DNA from: DATKJS01 sp050015275
GTDB lineage: Bacteria; Acidobacteriota; Aminicenantia; Aminicenantales; Saccharicenantaceae
Assembly (NCBI GenBank): GCA_050015275.1
Contig: JBEKBS010000004.1
Location: 62,001 to 126,000, forward strand
Direction of reading: 5' to 3'
Length of the DNA stretch: 64,000 nucleotides
This document shows positions 41,359 through 50,019 of the stretch, piece by piece. Below the pieces are notes generated by a model. It worked only from the letters and a program-made list of their open reading frames with translations, searched no databases and was not told the origin of the DNA. Made by a program: the position numbers and the translations under genes. Numbering within the stretch: position 1 is the first letter of the stretch; every line of letters begins with the position of its first letter.

Positions 41359-42672
41359 ATGGAGCTTCTGATCAAGAACGGCCGGGTGGTCGACCCGGAG
41401 ACGAAAACCGACGGGACCCTCGACCTCCTCATCGTCGACGGCAGGATCGCCGAAATCAAGCCCAGGATCGAGGCCCGGTTGTGTCCGACCATCGACGCCA
41501 CGAGGCTGGCCGTCGTGCCCGGGCTCATCGACATGCACACTCACCTCCGGGAGCCGGGGTTCGAGCCCAAGGAAACCATCGCCACGGGGTCTCGCGCTGC
41601 TGCCAAGGGCGGGTTCACGACAGTCTGCGCGATGCCCAACACAAACCCCGTCAACGACGACCCCCGCGTCACCCAAGACATCCTCGCCGTGGCCGGGCGC
41701 TGCGCCGTCGTCAACGTCCTCCCGATCGCGGCCATCAGCAAGGGATCCCGGGGCGAGGAGCTCGTGGACATGGCCGGCCTGCTGTCAGCCGGGGCCATCG
41801 CTTTTTCCGACGACGGCCAGCCGGTCCTCGACAGCCGCTTCATGAAACGGGCCCTCGAGTCCGCCAAGGCCCTCGGCGCGCTCGTCATCGACCATTGCGA
41901 GGACAAGGCCTTGAGCCGCGACGGCGTCATGCATGAGGGAGCGCGCTCCCGCCGCTTCGGCCTCAAGGGGATCCCGGCGGAGGCCGAGGAGGTCATGGTC
42001 ACCCGCGACCTCGCCCTCGCCCGGGAGACCGGGGGCCGGGTCCACATCGCCCATATCAGCACGAAGGGCGGAGTCGCGGCCCTCCGTGCGGCCAGGGAAC
42101 AGGGGGTCGCCGCCTCGGCCGAGGTGACGCCCCACCATCTCATCCTGACCGACGCGGCCCTCGAAGATCATGACCCGAACTTCAAAATGAACCCCCCCCT
42201 GCGAAGCCAGGCGGACGTGGACGCGCTCGTCGAAGCCATGAAATCCGGCGTCATCGACGCCATTGCCACGGACCATGCCCCTCACACCATCAAGGAAAAA
42301 GGCCAGGGCCTCGAAAAAGCGCCCTTCGGGATCGTTGGCCTGGAGACGGCGGTCCCTCTCATTCTCGACCGTTTCGTCCATAAAAAAATCATTTCCCTTG
42401 AGCGTTTCGTGGCTCTCCTGTCCGCCAACCCCGCCCGCCTGCTCGGCCTGCGGAGAAAAGGCCGGATCTCCGTCGGGGCGGACGCCGATATCACGGTCCT
42501 GGATCTTTCCCAAGAGGTGACGGTTGACCGGGAAACCTTCGAATCCAAAGGGCGGAACACGCCGTTCGACGGCTGGAAACTGAACGGGCGGGCCGTGATG
42601 ACGATTGTCGCCGGCCGGGTGGTCTATCCCTTCGATTTCACCTTCCCGGAGGCGCCCGCAAGGTCCGCCTGA
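41359..42672 (+). CDS. pyrC: Dihydroorotase
   Basis: The 437-residue protein is a class I dihydroorotase: DMHTHLREPGFE (zinc ligands), GGFTTVCAMPNTNP, then HIAHIST, TPHHL and ATDHAPHT. It closes carbamoyl aspartate to dihydroorotate in pyrimidine synthesis. pyrB is not between pyrR and pyrC, where it often lies. rnc follows after 18 bases. Confidence 0.94.
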   Translation: MELLIKNGRVVDPETKTDGTLDLLIVDGRIAEIKPRIEARLCPTIDATRLAVVPGLIDMHTHLREPGFEPKETIATGSRAAAKGGFTTVCAMPNTNPVNDDPRVTQDILAVAGRCAVVNVLPIAAISKGSRGEELVDMAGLLSAGAIAFSDDGQPVLDSRFMKRALESAKALGALVIDHCEDKALSRDGVMHEGARSRRFGLKGIPAEAEEVMVTRDLALARETGGRVHIAHISTKGGVAALRAAREQGVAASAEVTPHHLILTDAALEDHDPNFKMNPPLRSQADVDALVEAMKSGVIDAIATDHAPHTIKEKGQGLEKAPFGIVGLETAVPLILDRFVHKKIISLERFVALLSANPARLLGLRRKGRISVGADADITVLDLSQEVTVDRETFESKGRNTPFDGWKLNGRAVMTIVAGRVVYPFDFTFPEAPARSA

Positions 42673-42690
42673 AGCCGGAGGACGCTGGCT

Positions 42691-43431
42691 ATGAAGACCG
42701 ACCGCATCGAGAAGGCCGCCGGATACGCGTTCAAGGACGCCAAACTCTTGCGGAAGGCCCTGACCCACAGCTCCCACGCCTACGAGAACCAGCCGGACGG
42801 ACCCCAGGACAACGAGCTCCTGGAGTTCCTCGGGGATTCGGTCATCGGCCTGGCCACGGCCGAGTTCTACTTCAGGGCCTTCCCCGACCGGACCGAAGGC
42901 GAGCTGTCCAAGCTCAAGGCTTCGGCGACCAGCACGCTGGCCCTGGCCGGACAGGCCCGGAGGATCAAACTTGACAAAGCCATCCTCCTCGGCCGGGGGG
43001 AAGAGAAGAGCGGCGGCCGGACGAAGGGCTCCATCCTGGCCGGGGCGTTCGAGGCCCTGGCCGGGGCCATCTTCCTGGACGGGGGTTTCGAGGCCGCCCG
43101 CGCTTTCATCCACCGTCTCCTCGCCCCGACCCTGAAACCCATCCGGACCGAGACCTTCCAGATCAATAATTACAAGTCGGCCCTTCAGGAACTGTTCCAG
43201 AAGGCCAACTTCCCCGCGCCCGCTTACACCACCGTCACGGCCAAGGGGCCCGAGCACAAAAAGACCTTCACCGTAGAAGTCTCTCTGGGGGGCAAACCCC
43301 TAGCCAAGGCGAAGGGCCCGTCCAAGAAGGCCGCCGAGCAGAAGGCCGCCCAGAAGGCCCTCAAGAACTATCTCGGCCGGAGGATGAAGGAGATCTCTCC
43401 CGAGGCTTTTATCGTCGAGGGCGACGAATGA
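42691..43431 (+). CDS. rnc: Ribonuclease III
   Basis: The 246-residue protein has the RNase III signature NELLEFLGDSVIGL (41-54), a second acid motif (LAGAIFLDGG) and a C-terminal double-stranded RNA-binding domain (YKSALQELFQKANFPAP, GPSKKAAEQKAAQKAL). It cuts dsRNA in rRNA processing. A GC hairpin lies in the 34-base gap to the convergent gene. Confidence 0.95.
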   Translation: MKTDRIEKAAGYAFKDAKLLRKALTHSSHAYENQPDGPQDNELLEFLGDSVIGLATAEFYFRAFPDRTEGELSKLKASATSTLALAGQARRIKLDKAILLGRGEEKSGGRTKGSILAGAFEALAGAIFLDGGFEAARAFIHRLLAPTLKPIRTETFQINNYKSALQELFQKANFPAPAYTTVTAKGPEHKKTFTVEVSLGGKPLAKAKGPSKKAAEQKAAQKALKNYLGRRMKEISPEAFIVEGDE

Positions 43432-43466
43432 GCGGTCCGGCCTCCGGACTCCTGCCCGGAGCCGCT
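43431..43466. terminator. Hairpin between convergent rnc and AI-2E permease genes
   Basis: AGCGG (43431-43435) pairs with CCGCT (43462-43466) with an inner CCGG/CCGG pairing. The hairpin runs from the last base of the rnc stop to the first base of the other stop, so it could serve both directions. No T-run. Confidence 0.45.
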
Positions 43467-44485
43467 TAAGAGCCGATCAGGACGGCGACCGGCCGGAGCG
43501 AAGGGACGTTCTGGCAGACGATCTTGATGACCGCGACCAGGGGGACCGCCATGACCATCCCGGGGATCCCCCAGAGCCACCCCCAGAAGACCAAAGAAAA
43601 AATAAGGACGAGAGGGCTCAAACCGAGTCCCTTGCCCATCATCCGGGGCTCGATCATGTTCCCCAGGAGATTGTCCGCCCCGACGGTGATGACGAGGATC
43701 CAGAGCGGGGTCCAAATCGTCCCGAACTGGAACAGGGCAAAGCCCACCCTGAGCACGGCGGCGACCACGGAGCCGACATTCGGGATGTAATTCAGAAGGA
43801 AAGCCAGGAAGCCCAAGAGGAGCGCGAAATGCACGCCGAAGAGCGAGAGGACGGCCCAGACCATGAGCCCGTTGATGAGGCTCAAGACGGTCTTGATCAC
43901 CAGGTACTTCCGGACCTGGGAGTTGATCTTCTCGAGCGCCTCCATGACCTGGGCCACCCTCTCCGGACTCAGGGATTTCCGGACCTTGACCGTGATTCTG
44001 CCCCTCCCGAAAACGATGACGGCCAGGAACAGGAAAAGCAGAAAGAGCTTGCCCAAGAGCCCGAGGACGGGGCCCAGGGCACCTATCACAAAGGAGGCCG
44101 CGCTCTGGAGGTTGACCTTTTCGAAATAAGAAGCGACCTGCTGTTTGAGAGGGATCCCGCCGACGGCTTTTTCTAGCCACCCTGTGAGGCCGGTCAGCCT
44201 TTGCTCAAACCGGGGAAGTTCCGCGGCCAGGGTTTTTCCGCTCGTATACACGACGATGCCGATGACGGAAAGGATGACGAACGCCCCGAGGAGGATGAGG
44301 ACGACGGCCGCCGCTTTGGGGACCTTGAGCCTCAGGAGAAAAGCGATGATCGGGTCGACGACATAAGAAATGAAAATGGCGAGAATAAATGGATAGATGA
44401 CCTCCCGGGCCGCCTTCAGGACAATCCCCAGGACGAAGATGACGATCAGGCCGACCGAGAGGCGGAAAAACTTATGATCGTCCAC
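43466..44485 (-). CDS. AI-2E family transporter (PerM-like)
   Basis: The 339-residue protein has eight hydrophobic stretches with the family phrases IFISYVVDPIIAFLLRLK, FLLNYIPNVGSVVAA and DNLLGNMIEPRMMGKGLGLSPLVLIFSL. Some members export autoinducer-2 and others transport ions; the substrate cannot be told. It starts with GTG after AAGAGG. Confidence 0.88.
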   Translation of the reverse strand: MDDHKFFRLSVGLIVIFVLGIVLKAAREVIYPFILAIFISYVVDPIIAFLLRLKVPKAAAVVLILLGAFVILSVIGIVVYTSGKTLAAELPRFEQRLTGLTGWLEKAVGGIPLKQQVASYFEKVNLQSAASFVIGALGPVLGLLGKLFLLFLFLAVIVFGRGRITVKVRKSLSPERVAQVMEALEKINSQVRKYLVIKTVLSLINGLMVWAVLSLFGVHFALLLGFLAFLLNYIPNVGSVVAAVLRVGFALFQFGTIWTPLWILVITVGADNLLGNMIEPRMMGKGLGLSPLVLIFSLVFWGWLWGIPGMVMAVPLVAVIKIVCQNVPSLRPVAVLIGS

Positions 44486-44537
44486 TGGATGTACCTCTTA
44501 TCATATTTCCCGCCGTGAACGTGAGGTCCTCAAGTCC

Positions 44538-45476
44538 TCAGCCTTTGGCGGCCAGCATCTTGGCCAGCGAATCGGTCAACTCCCCGAGCAATTTTTCTCC
44601 GGCCGGCCCCAGGCCGTCAGGAACCCGCATGACGCCGCAGAGGATGTTCCGGACATGGCCGATGTACGTGAGCTGGGAATAACGGTTCTTGACCCGATAC
44701 CCCCCCGCGATCTTTTCCGGAACCTGCTTGTCCTTGGCGAAAAAGTCCAAGAGCCGGCCGAGTGCGGCCTCGGCCGCCTTTTCCGAGTCCGATGCAGCCA
44801 CGAAGCAATCGACCTCCTGACCCTCGATCTTGTAGGTGGCCAGGAAGCCGTCGTGCAGGAACTCGTAGCCCAGGAAATTCTTCTTGACCGATTTTTCGCT
44901 CCGGGCGACGAGGCCTTCGGTCGGGAACACCCGAAGAAGGGGCGGGAGGGCGCCTTTTTCCGGGATGGCCGCGGCGATCCTCTGGCCGTAATCCGCCAGG
45001 GCCGAGGCCGTCCCCTCTCCCAGGCCGAAACTGAGCAGTTTCACGTAGTAGCGGCCGGCCAGGAAATTCAGGGCCTCGCCTTCGAGGTACCCGAGCTCCC
45101 CGACCGGAACGGGCTTGTTCTCAGGGTACCGCTCGGCGCTGAAAATGCCGAAGGCGTTGTCCGGCCCCGACATGTCGTAGATCTCGACGGTCAGGGTGGC
45201 CTCGGTCCCCTCCTTCTTGAGCTGGACGACGAGAAGCTCCCTGAAGTCGTAGCTCAGGTAGCTCTCGGCCGCCCCGTCGATATACTCATAGAGGGTCTCG
45301 GGAAAAAAGCTCTTCGGCGCTTCCGCATTTATCCAGGCCTCGGCTCGCGGGACCAGCGCCGCCAGCGCCGGATCGGCCTTCCTCTCCTGGGCCCGTGCCG
45401 GCGCCAGGGATAAAGCCATCGTTACCAAAAGGACAGTCCGTGTTGCAGTGCATCTGTCCCAACGGGTCGCTTTCAT
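44538..45476 (-). CDS. Secreted DUF6599-like protein
   Basis: The 312-residue protein has a signal peptide (TVLLVTMALSLAPARAQ). The region FFPETLYEYIDGAAESYLSYDFR and YDMSGPDNAFGIFSAERYPE resembles DUF6599. It likely acts in the periplasm; its role is not known. A good promoter (45506-45534) lies upstream. Confidence 0.7.
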   Translation of the reverse strand: MKATRWDRCTATRTVLLVTMALSLAPARAQERKADPALAALVPRAEAWINAEAPKSFFPETLYEYIDGAAESYLSYDFRELLVVQLKKEGTEATLTVEIYDMSGPDNAFGIFSAERYPENKPVPVGELGYLEGEALNFLAGRYYVKLLSFGLGEGTASALADYGQRIAAAIPEKGALPPLLRVFPTEGLVARSEKSVKKNFLGYEFLHDGFLATYKIEGQEVDCFVAASDSEKAAEAALGRLLDFFAKDKQVPEKIAGGYRVKNRYSQLTYIGHVRNILCGVMRVPDGLGPAGEKLLGELTDSLAKMLAAKG

Positions 45477-45505
45477 GCTGAACCTCCGCGCGTCTTCACG
45501 AAACT

Positions 45506-45534
45506 AATATAGACGACCGGAGTTGTCTTGGCAA
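45506..45534 (-). promoter_or_regulatory. Promoter of the DUF6599-like gene
   Basis: Minus strand TTGCCA (45534-45529) and TATATT (45511-45506), 17 bases apart. Confidence 0.65.
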
Positions 45535-45812
45535 GCACAAACACCCAAGCCATGAGATGGGTGGTTCGATGCATGACAGGGGCTGAGCGGAATGGCCGGA
45601 ACTTGATCAAACGGTTTAGCCTGTCCGGCTTGGGACGAGAAGACCCAAGGCTCGCTCCGGATAATTACCAGAAGCGCAGCTCCGAGTTGCTCCGCAGCAC
45701 TTCTGCTGGTCGCTCCGTGGAAATCACTCCTTGCCGGGGGGACTCCCCGAGTCCGCAACCTCAAGGTGGCTTTGTTGACAACCCTGAAAAAAGCGGTCAT
45801 CATGGAAACGCT
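45535..45812 (+). other. Gene-free stretch before the DUF362 gene, content unknown
   Basis: An open frame crosses it but has no plausible start or domain before 45813. It contains imperfect repeats of GCTCC (about 45650-45720), a GGGGGG/CTCCCC hairpin near 45735-45750 and TTGACA at 45775-45780 without a clear -10. It is lower in GC than its neighbours. It could be a 5' leader or a decayed insertion. Confidence 0.4.
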
Positions 45813-46712
45813 ATGCCCAAGTCGAGAGTCGTCATCGTCAGATCGGGCGGCCTCACGGATCCGGGCAGCCCGGCGGACCAGGCCAGGATCCTCAAGATGT
45901 TTTCCAGGGGATTCGGGCTCCTGACGGGTGAACGGGAAGAGAAAAGCGCCGTCCTCTCGGTCTTCCGGCCGGAGGACCGCGTCGGGATCAAGATCAACAC
46001 CATAGGCGGCCGGGCGATCAGCACCCGTCCTGAGATCTCCCTCGCTCTGGCCGGCTGGATCTCGCGGAACGGCCTGCAAGAAAAGAATATCATCGTCTGG
46101 GACCGGACGAACCGCGAGCTCCGTGACGCGGGCTACAGGCTCGCTGCGGGCGCGGACAGGTTCCAGGTGTTCGGGACGGACGCGGACGGGGCCGGCTATG
46201 GGAGCGAACTCGTCTCCCACCTCAACATCGGCAGCCTCTTTTCCAAGATCCAAACGGACCTCGTGACGGCCTCCGTCAGCCTGGCCATCCTCAAGGACCA
46301 CGGCCTGGCGGGGATCACGGCCGGGATGAAGAACTACTTCGGCGCCATCCACAATCCCAACAAGTACCATGATTTTCACTGCAACCCGTTCGTCCCCGAG
46401 GTCTTCGATTCGCCCCCGGTCAAAGGCAAACATAGGATCTCCGTCCTGGATTGCCTCGTCGTCCAGTATCACCGGGGACCGTCGTTCCATCCCCAGTGGA
46501 CGGAACGGTACGGCGGCTTCATTTTCAGCCTTGACCCGGTGGCGGCCGACCGCATCGGCTGGGCCCTTATCGAAAGGTTCCGGGCCGCCAAAGGCCTCCC
46601 GTCGCTGGCCGAGGAAGGACGCGAGCCCGCGTATCTGGCCACCGCGGAAAAAATGGGCTTGGGCCGGGCCGACCTCGGCGGGATTGAAACGATCGAGGAG
46701 ACGGTCCCATGA
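45813..46712 (+). CDS. DUF362 domain protein
   Basis: The 299-residue protein has a DUF362-like fold with RVGIKINTIGG, ILKDHGLAGITAGMKNYFGAI, ISVLDCLVV and SLDPVAADRIGWALIE. In the family this region is often linked to an Fe-S ferredoxin domain, which is lacking here. The role is unknown. The ATG at 45813 has weak GGAAACGCT before it. It overlaps the radical SAM gene by ATGA. Confidence 0.78.
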   Translation: MPKSRVVIVRSGGLTDPGSPADQARILKMFSRGFGLLTGEREEKSAVLSVFRPEDRVGIKINTIGGRAISTRPEISLALAGWISRNGLQEKNIIVWDRTNRELRDAGYRLAAGADRFQVFGTDADGAGYGSELVSHLNIGSLFSKIQTDLVTASVSLAILKDHGLAGITAGMKNYFGAIHNPNKYHDFHCNPFVPEVFDSPPVKGKHRISVLDCLVVQYHRGPSFHPQWTERYGGFIFSLDPVAADRIGWALIERFRAAKGLPSLAEEGREPAYLATAEKMGLGRADLGGIETIEETVP

Positions 46713-47830
46713 AGCGCCGAGATTTTTTCAAGAGCGCGGCCGGGGCCGGACTCGTCATCGGGGCGGGCCTGCCGTCCCTCTGCTCCCGGCTTTCTGCCTA
46801 CGGGGAAAAGGGCGTCCTCTCCCATGTCGAGGCCCGCTACTACAAAAAGCTCCCGGACCGCGAGATCGAATGCGAGCTCTGTCCCCGGGCTTGCCGTCTC
46901 GGCGACAAGGAGCGCGGCTACTGCGGCGTCCGGGAAAACCAGGGCGGGACCTACTACACGTTGGTCTATGGGAAGGCCTGCAGCCTCAATGCCGACCCGA
47001 TCGAGAAGAAGCCCTTCTTCCACTTCCTTCCCGGAACCAAGGCCCTCTCCCTGGCCACGGCGGGCTGTAACTTGAACTGCAAGTTCTGCCAGAACTGGGA
47101 GATTTCCCAGGTCCGGCCCGAGCAGGTCGAAAACGTCGACCTCCCGCCGAGGGTCATCCCCGCTCAAGCCGAAAGATACGATTGCCCCTCCATCGCTTAC
47201 ACCTATACGGAGCCCACCGTCTTCTATGAATACATGTATGACACGGCCGTCGAGGCCCGGAGGCAGGGCCTGCGGAGCGTCGTCGTGACCGCAGGACACA
47301 TCAAACCGGAGCCGCTCAAAGACCTCATCGGAGTCGTCGACGCCATCAAGGTCGACCTGAAGGGGTATACGCAGGATTTTTACGCGAACTACGTCCGGGG
47401 GGAACTTAAGACGGTACTCGAGACCATCCGGACCGTGGCCAAGAGCAAGGTCTGGCTCGAGATCGTCTACCTTGTGATCCCGACGCTCAACGATTCGGCT
47501 GAGGACATCCGGAAGATGGCCCAGTGGGTCAAGAACGAGGCCGGGGACCGGGTCCCCCTCCATTTTTCCAGGTTCCAGCCCCTCTATCTCATCAAGAACC
47601 TCCCCCCGACGCCAGTTTCGACCCTGGAAATGGCCCGGGACACGGCCCTTGCAGAAGGGCTGGGGTTCGTCTACATCGGGAACATACCAGGTCATCCTGG
47701 CGAAAACACGTATTGCACGAACTGCAAAAAGACGGTCATCCAAAGGACGGGCTTTATGGTCGATGAGATCCGGCTCAAGGGGGGAAAGTGCCAGTTTTGC
47801 GGGACGCCCGTGCCGGGGATCTGGGCCTGA
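46709..47830 (+). CDS. Radical SAM enzyme (AmrS-like) with a Tat-type leader
   Basis: The 373-residue protein has the radical SAM motif CNLNCKFC (Cys120, 124, 127), preceded by four Cys (55, 58, 62, 72) that could bind a second cluster or zinc, and two CxxC pairs near the end (YCTNC, KCQFCG). The order is that of the AmmeMemoRadiSam-system enzyme. The start, MKRRDFFKSAAGAG with hydrophobic residues to about 30, looks like a twin-arginine signal, unusual for a radical SAM enzyme. The partner AmmeMemo proteins are not in the window. Confidence 0.87.
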   Translation: MKRRDFFKSAAGAGLVIGAGLPSLCSRLSAYGEKGVLSHVEARYYKKLPDREIECELCPRACRLGDKERGYCGVRENQGGTYYTLVYGKACSLNADPIEKKPFFHFLPGTKALSLATAGCNLNCKFCQNWEISQVRPEQVENVDLPPRVIPAQAERYDCPSIAYTYTEPTVFYEYMYDTAVEARRQGLRSVVVTAGHIKPEPLKDLIGVVDAIKVDLKGYTQDFYANYVRGELKTVLETIRTVAKSKVWLEIVYLVIPTLNDSAEDIRKMAQWVKNEAGDRVPLHFSRFQPLYLIKNLPPTPVSTLEMARDTALAEGLGFVYIGNIPGHPGENTYCTNCKKTVIQRTGFMVDEIRLKGGKCQFCGTPVPGIWA

Positions 47831-49992
47831 GGGCCCGGCTGCCCGCCTTTCTTCTCGGCTTTCTGGCCACCTCCTTCCAGATCTTCCTGTTGCGGGAGTT
47901 CGCCGTCCATTTCTACGGCAACGAGATGACCTTCGGTTTTGTCCTCGGGGCCTGGCTGCTCTGGGGCGGGATCGGCAGCCTGGTGGGGCCGAGACTCCGC
48001 CTCCGGCCGGACCATCTTCCCGGCTTCTACACGGCGACGATCGGCCTATATTTTTCGTGCCTCGTCCTCCTGCGTTTCTCCCATCGTCTGCTGGGCACCC
48101 TGCCCGGCGAGCTCACCGGCCTCGTCCCCGCCCTCCTCTTTTCCTTGGGACTGTCCATGTTTGTCAGCTTTCCCCTCGGGGTCGCCTTCGTCCTCAACGC
48201 GGCCCTTCTTCACGGCGATGCACCGCGGGTCTATCTCCTCGAGTCCCTGGGGGCGGCGGCCGCCGGCCTGTCCGTCTATCTTCTCCTCATCCCCCATTTC
48301 TCGAATTGGCAGGGGGCCGCGCTCGTATCGGCCGCGGTGGGATTCGCGATCTTTCTCGTGCTTCGGCCGGCCAAGGCCTGGCTGCTCTTCCTCGCCACCG
48401 CGGCCGCCGCCGCGTTGTTCGCCGCGGCCGACTTTCCCGCGCTCCGCTCCGCCTGGAAGCCGTTCAACCTCGTGCACGCGGAGGACACGCCCTACGGGAA
48501 GCTCCAGGTCCTGAAGACGGGGGAACAATACTCTTTTTACAGCAACGGGCTGCCGGTCTTTTCTTACCCGAACACGGAGGCCGCCGAAGAGTCGGTCCAT
48601 TTCGCCCTCCTCCAGAGAGAAGGCCCGAAGGACATCCTTCTCATCGGAGGCGGCGTCAGCGGGGGCTGCGCCGAGTGTCTCAAGTATCCAGGAACGACGC
48701 TGGAATACGTCGAGATCGACCCGGCCATCATCCGGCTGGCCGAACGATACCTGCCCCTTCCAGGGCTAGCGGCCCTGAGGGACTCCCGGGTCAGGGTGTT
48801 CTTCGAGGACGGGCGGGCCTTCCTGGGGCGGACGTCAAAGACGTACGATGCCGTCATCCTCAGCCTGCCGGAGCCGGCCACGGCCCAGATCAACCGCTTT
48901 TATACCCGGGAGTTCTTCGCCGAGGTCAGGAGAAAGCTCAGCCCGGACGGCGTTCTGAGCTTCGTCGTCCCCTCTTCCGAGAACTATATCAGCGGGGACC
49001 TCGAACGGTTCCTGCAGACCCTCGAGACCACCCTGAGCGCCGTCTTTCCCGAAGTCCTGGCCGTGCCCGGGGAGAATAATGTTTTCCTGGCCTCCGCCTC
49101 CCCCCTCTCGATCGACCCGGGAAGGCTCGTCGCGGCTCTGAAACGCCTCGGCATCCGCAACCGCTTCGTCAGCCCGGAGATGCTTCCGGCCAGGCTGGCG
49201 CCGCTCCGGGTCGACTATCTCAGCCAGAAGATCCGGGCCCGGCCCGGGCTCGTCAACCGGGACCTCATTCCGGTGAGCTACTACTTCCATTCCGTCCTCT
49301 GGGCCGCCCAGTTCAAAGGCGTCGAGTCTGCCGCGCTCAGGATCTTCGCCAGGGTCCCCGCGTTCTGGCTCCTGGACTTTCCTCTTGTCCTCGCGGGGCT
49401 GGCCCTGGCCCTGATGGCCTGGAAGAGGAGGCGCTCGCCGGTCCGTTTCCTCGTTCCCGTGGCCCTCGCGGGGTTTTCGTCGATCCTCGTCGAAATGGCC
49501 GTTCTCATCGTTTTCCAGGCCTTTTACGGGTACGTCTACGGAAAGATCTCCCTGCTCCTTTCGGCCTTCATGGCCGGGCTCTTCGCCGGCTCCCTCGCGG
49601 GACGGCAGAGGGAACGACCCTCCGCGATGGACTTGGCCGCTGTCCAGGCGGGATCCGCCGGGCTCCTCATCCTGGGCCTGAAAATGATCGAACGACGGGG
49701 GCCCGAGATCCTTCCCTTTTTATTCCTGTTCGCCTTCGGCGTCCTGGCCGGTTACCTGTTCGTCGCGGCCAACCGGCTCTACCTCAGGGAGAGCCCCCAC
49801 CCGGGAACCGGCTACGGCGTGGACCTCCTCGGGTCTTTTCTCAGCGTCGTCCTGGCGTCTTCGTTCGTAATCCCCCTCCTGGGCATCCCCCGGCTCCTCG
49901 GCCGTCTGGCCGTTCTGAATCTGCTGGGCTTCCTGTTCGTCGTGGCCATCGCCATCCACCGCGAAACTATCCCCCGCCGGACGGGATTATAA
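47788..49992 (+). CDS. Polytopic membrane protein with a spermidine-synthase-like domain
   Basis: About 734 residues: seven or so membrane helices (about 17-210), a SpeE-like Rossmann domain (about 225-440, DILLIGGGVSGGCAECLKYP and YVEIDPAIIRLAERYLP) and six more helices (about 520-730). The catalytic Asp motif of true spermidine synthases is replaced by LSLPEPATAQINRFYT, so polyamine synthesis is unlikely. The GTG at 47788 overlaps the radical SAM gene by 43 bases; TTG at 47797 is an alternative. It may be an SAM-using or sensing membrane protein. Confidence 0.78.
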   Translation: MPVLRDARAGDLGLRARLPAFLLGFLATSFQIFLLREFAVHFYGNEMTFGFVLGAWLLWGGIGSLVGPRLRLRPDHLPGFYTATIGLYFSCLVLLRFSHRLLGTLPGELTGLVPALLFSLGLSMFVSFPLGVAFVLNAALLHGDAPRVYLLESLGAAAAGLSVYLLLIPHFSNWQGAALVSAAVGFAIFLVLRPAKAWLLFLATAAAAALFAAADFPALRSAWKPFNLVHAEDTPYGKLQVLKTGEQYSFYSNGLPVFSYPNTEAAEESVHFALLQREGPKDILLIGGGVSGGCAECLKYPGTTLEYVEIDPAIIRLAERYLPLPGLAALRDSRVRVFFEDGRAFLGRTSKTYDAVILSLPEPATAQINRFYTREFFAEVRRKLSPDGVLSFVVPSSENYISGDLERFLQTLETTLSAVFPEVLAVPGENNVFLASASPLSIDPGRLVAALKRLGIRNRFVSPEMLPARLAPLRVDYLSQKIRARPGLVNRDLIPVSYYFHSVLWAAQFKGVESAALRIFARVPAFWLLDFPLVLAGLALALMAWKRRRSPVRFLVPVALAGFSSILVEMAVLIVFQAFYGYVYGKISLLLSAFMAGLFAGSLAGRQRERPSAMDLAAVQAGSAGLLILGLKMIERRGPEILPFLFLFAFGVLAGYLFVAANRLYLRESPHPGTGYGVDLLGSFLSVVLASSFVIPLLGIPRLLGRLAVLNLLGFLFVVAIAIHRETIPRRTGL

Positions 49993-49998
49993 TATAAT
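49988..49998 (+). promoter_or_regulatory. Possible promoter of the TonB-like gene
   Basis: Two overlapping TATAAT boxes (49988-49993 and 49993-49998) lie 22-32 bases before the GTG start. No good -35 box. AGGAAG comes just after. Confidence 0.4.
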
Positions 49999-50019
49999 AG
50001 TTCGTTAGGAAGTTTTGCT

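Noticed and set aside
47788..49992. Spermidine synthase
   Set aside because: The catalytic Asp region is replaced by LSLPEP and the protein has about 13 membrane helices, so polyamine synthesis is not supported.
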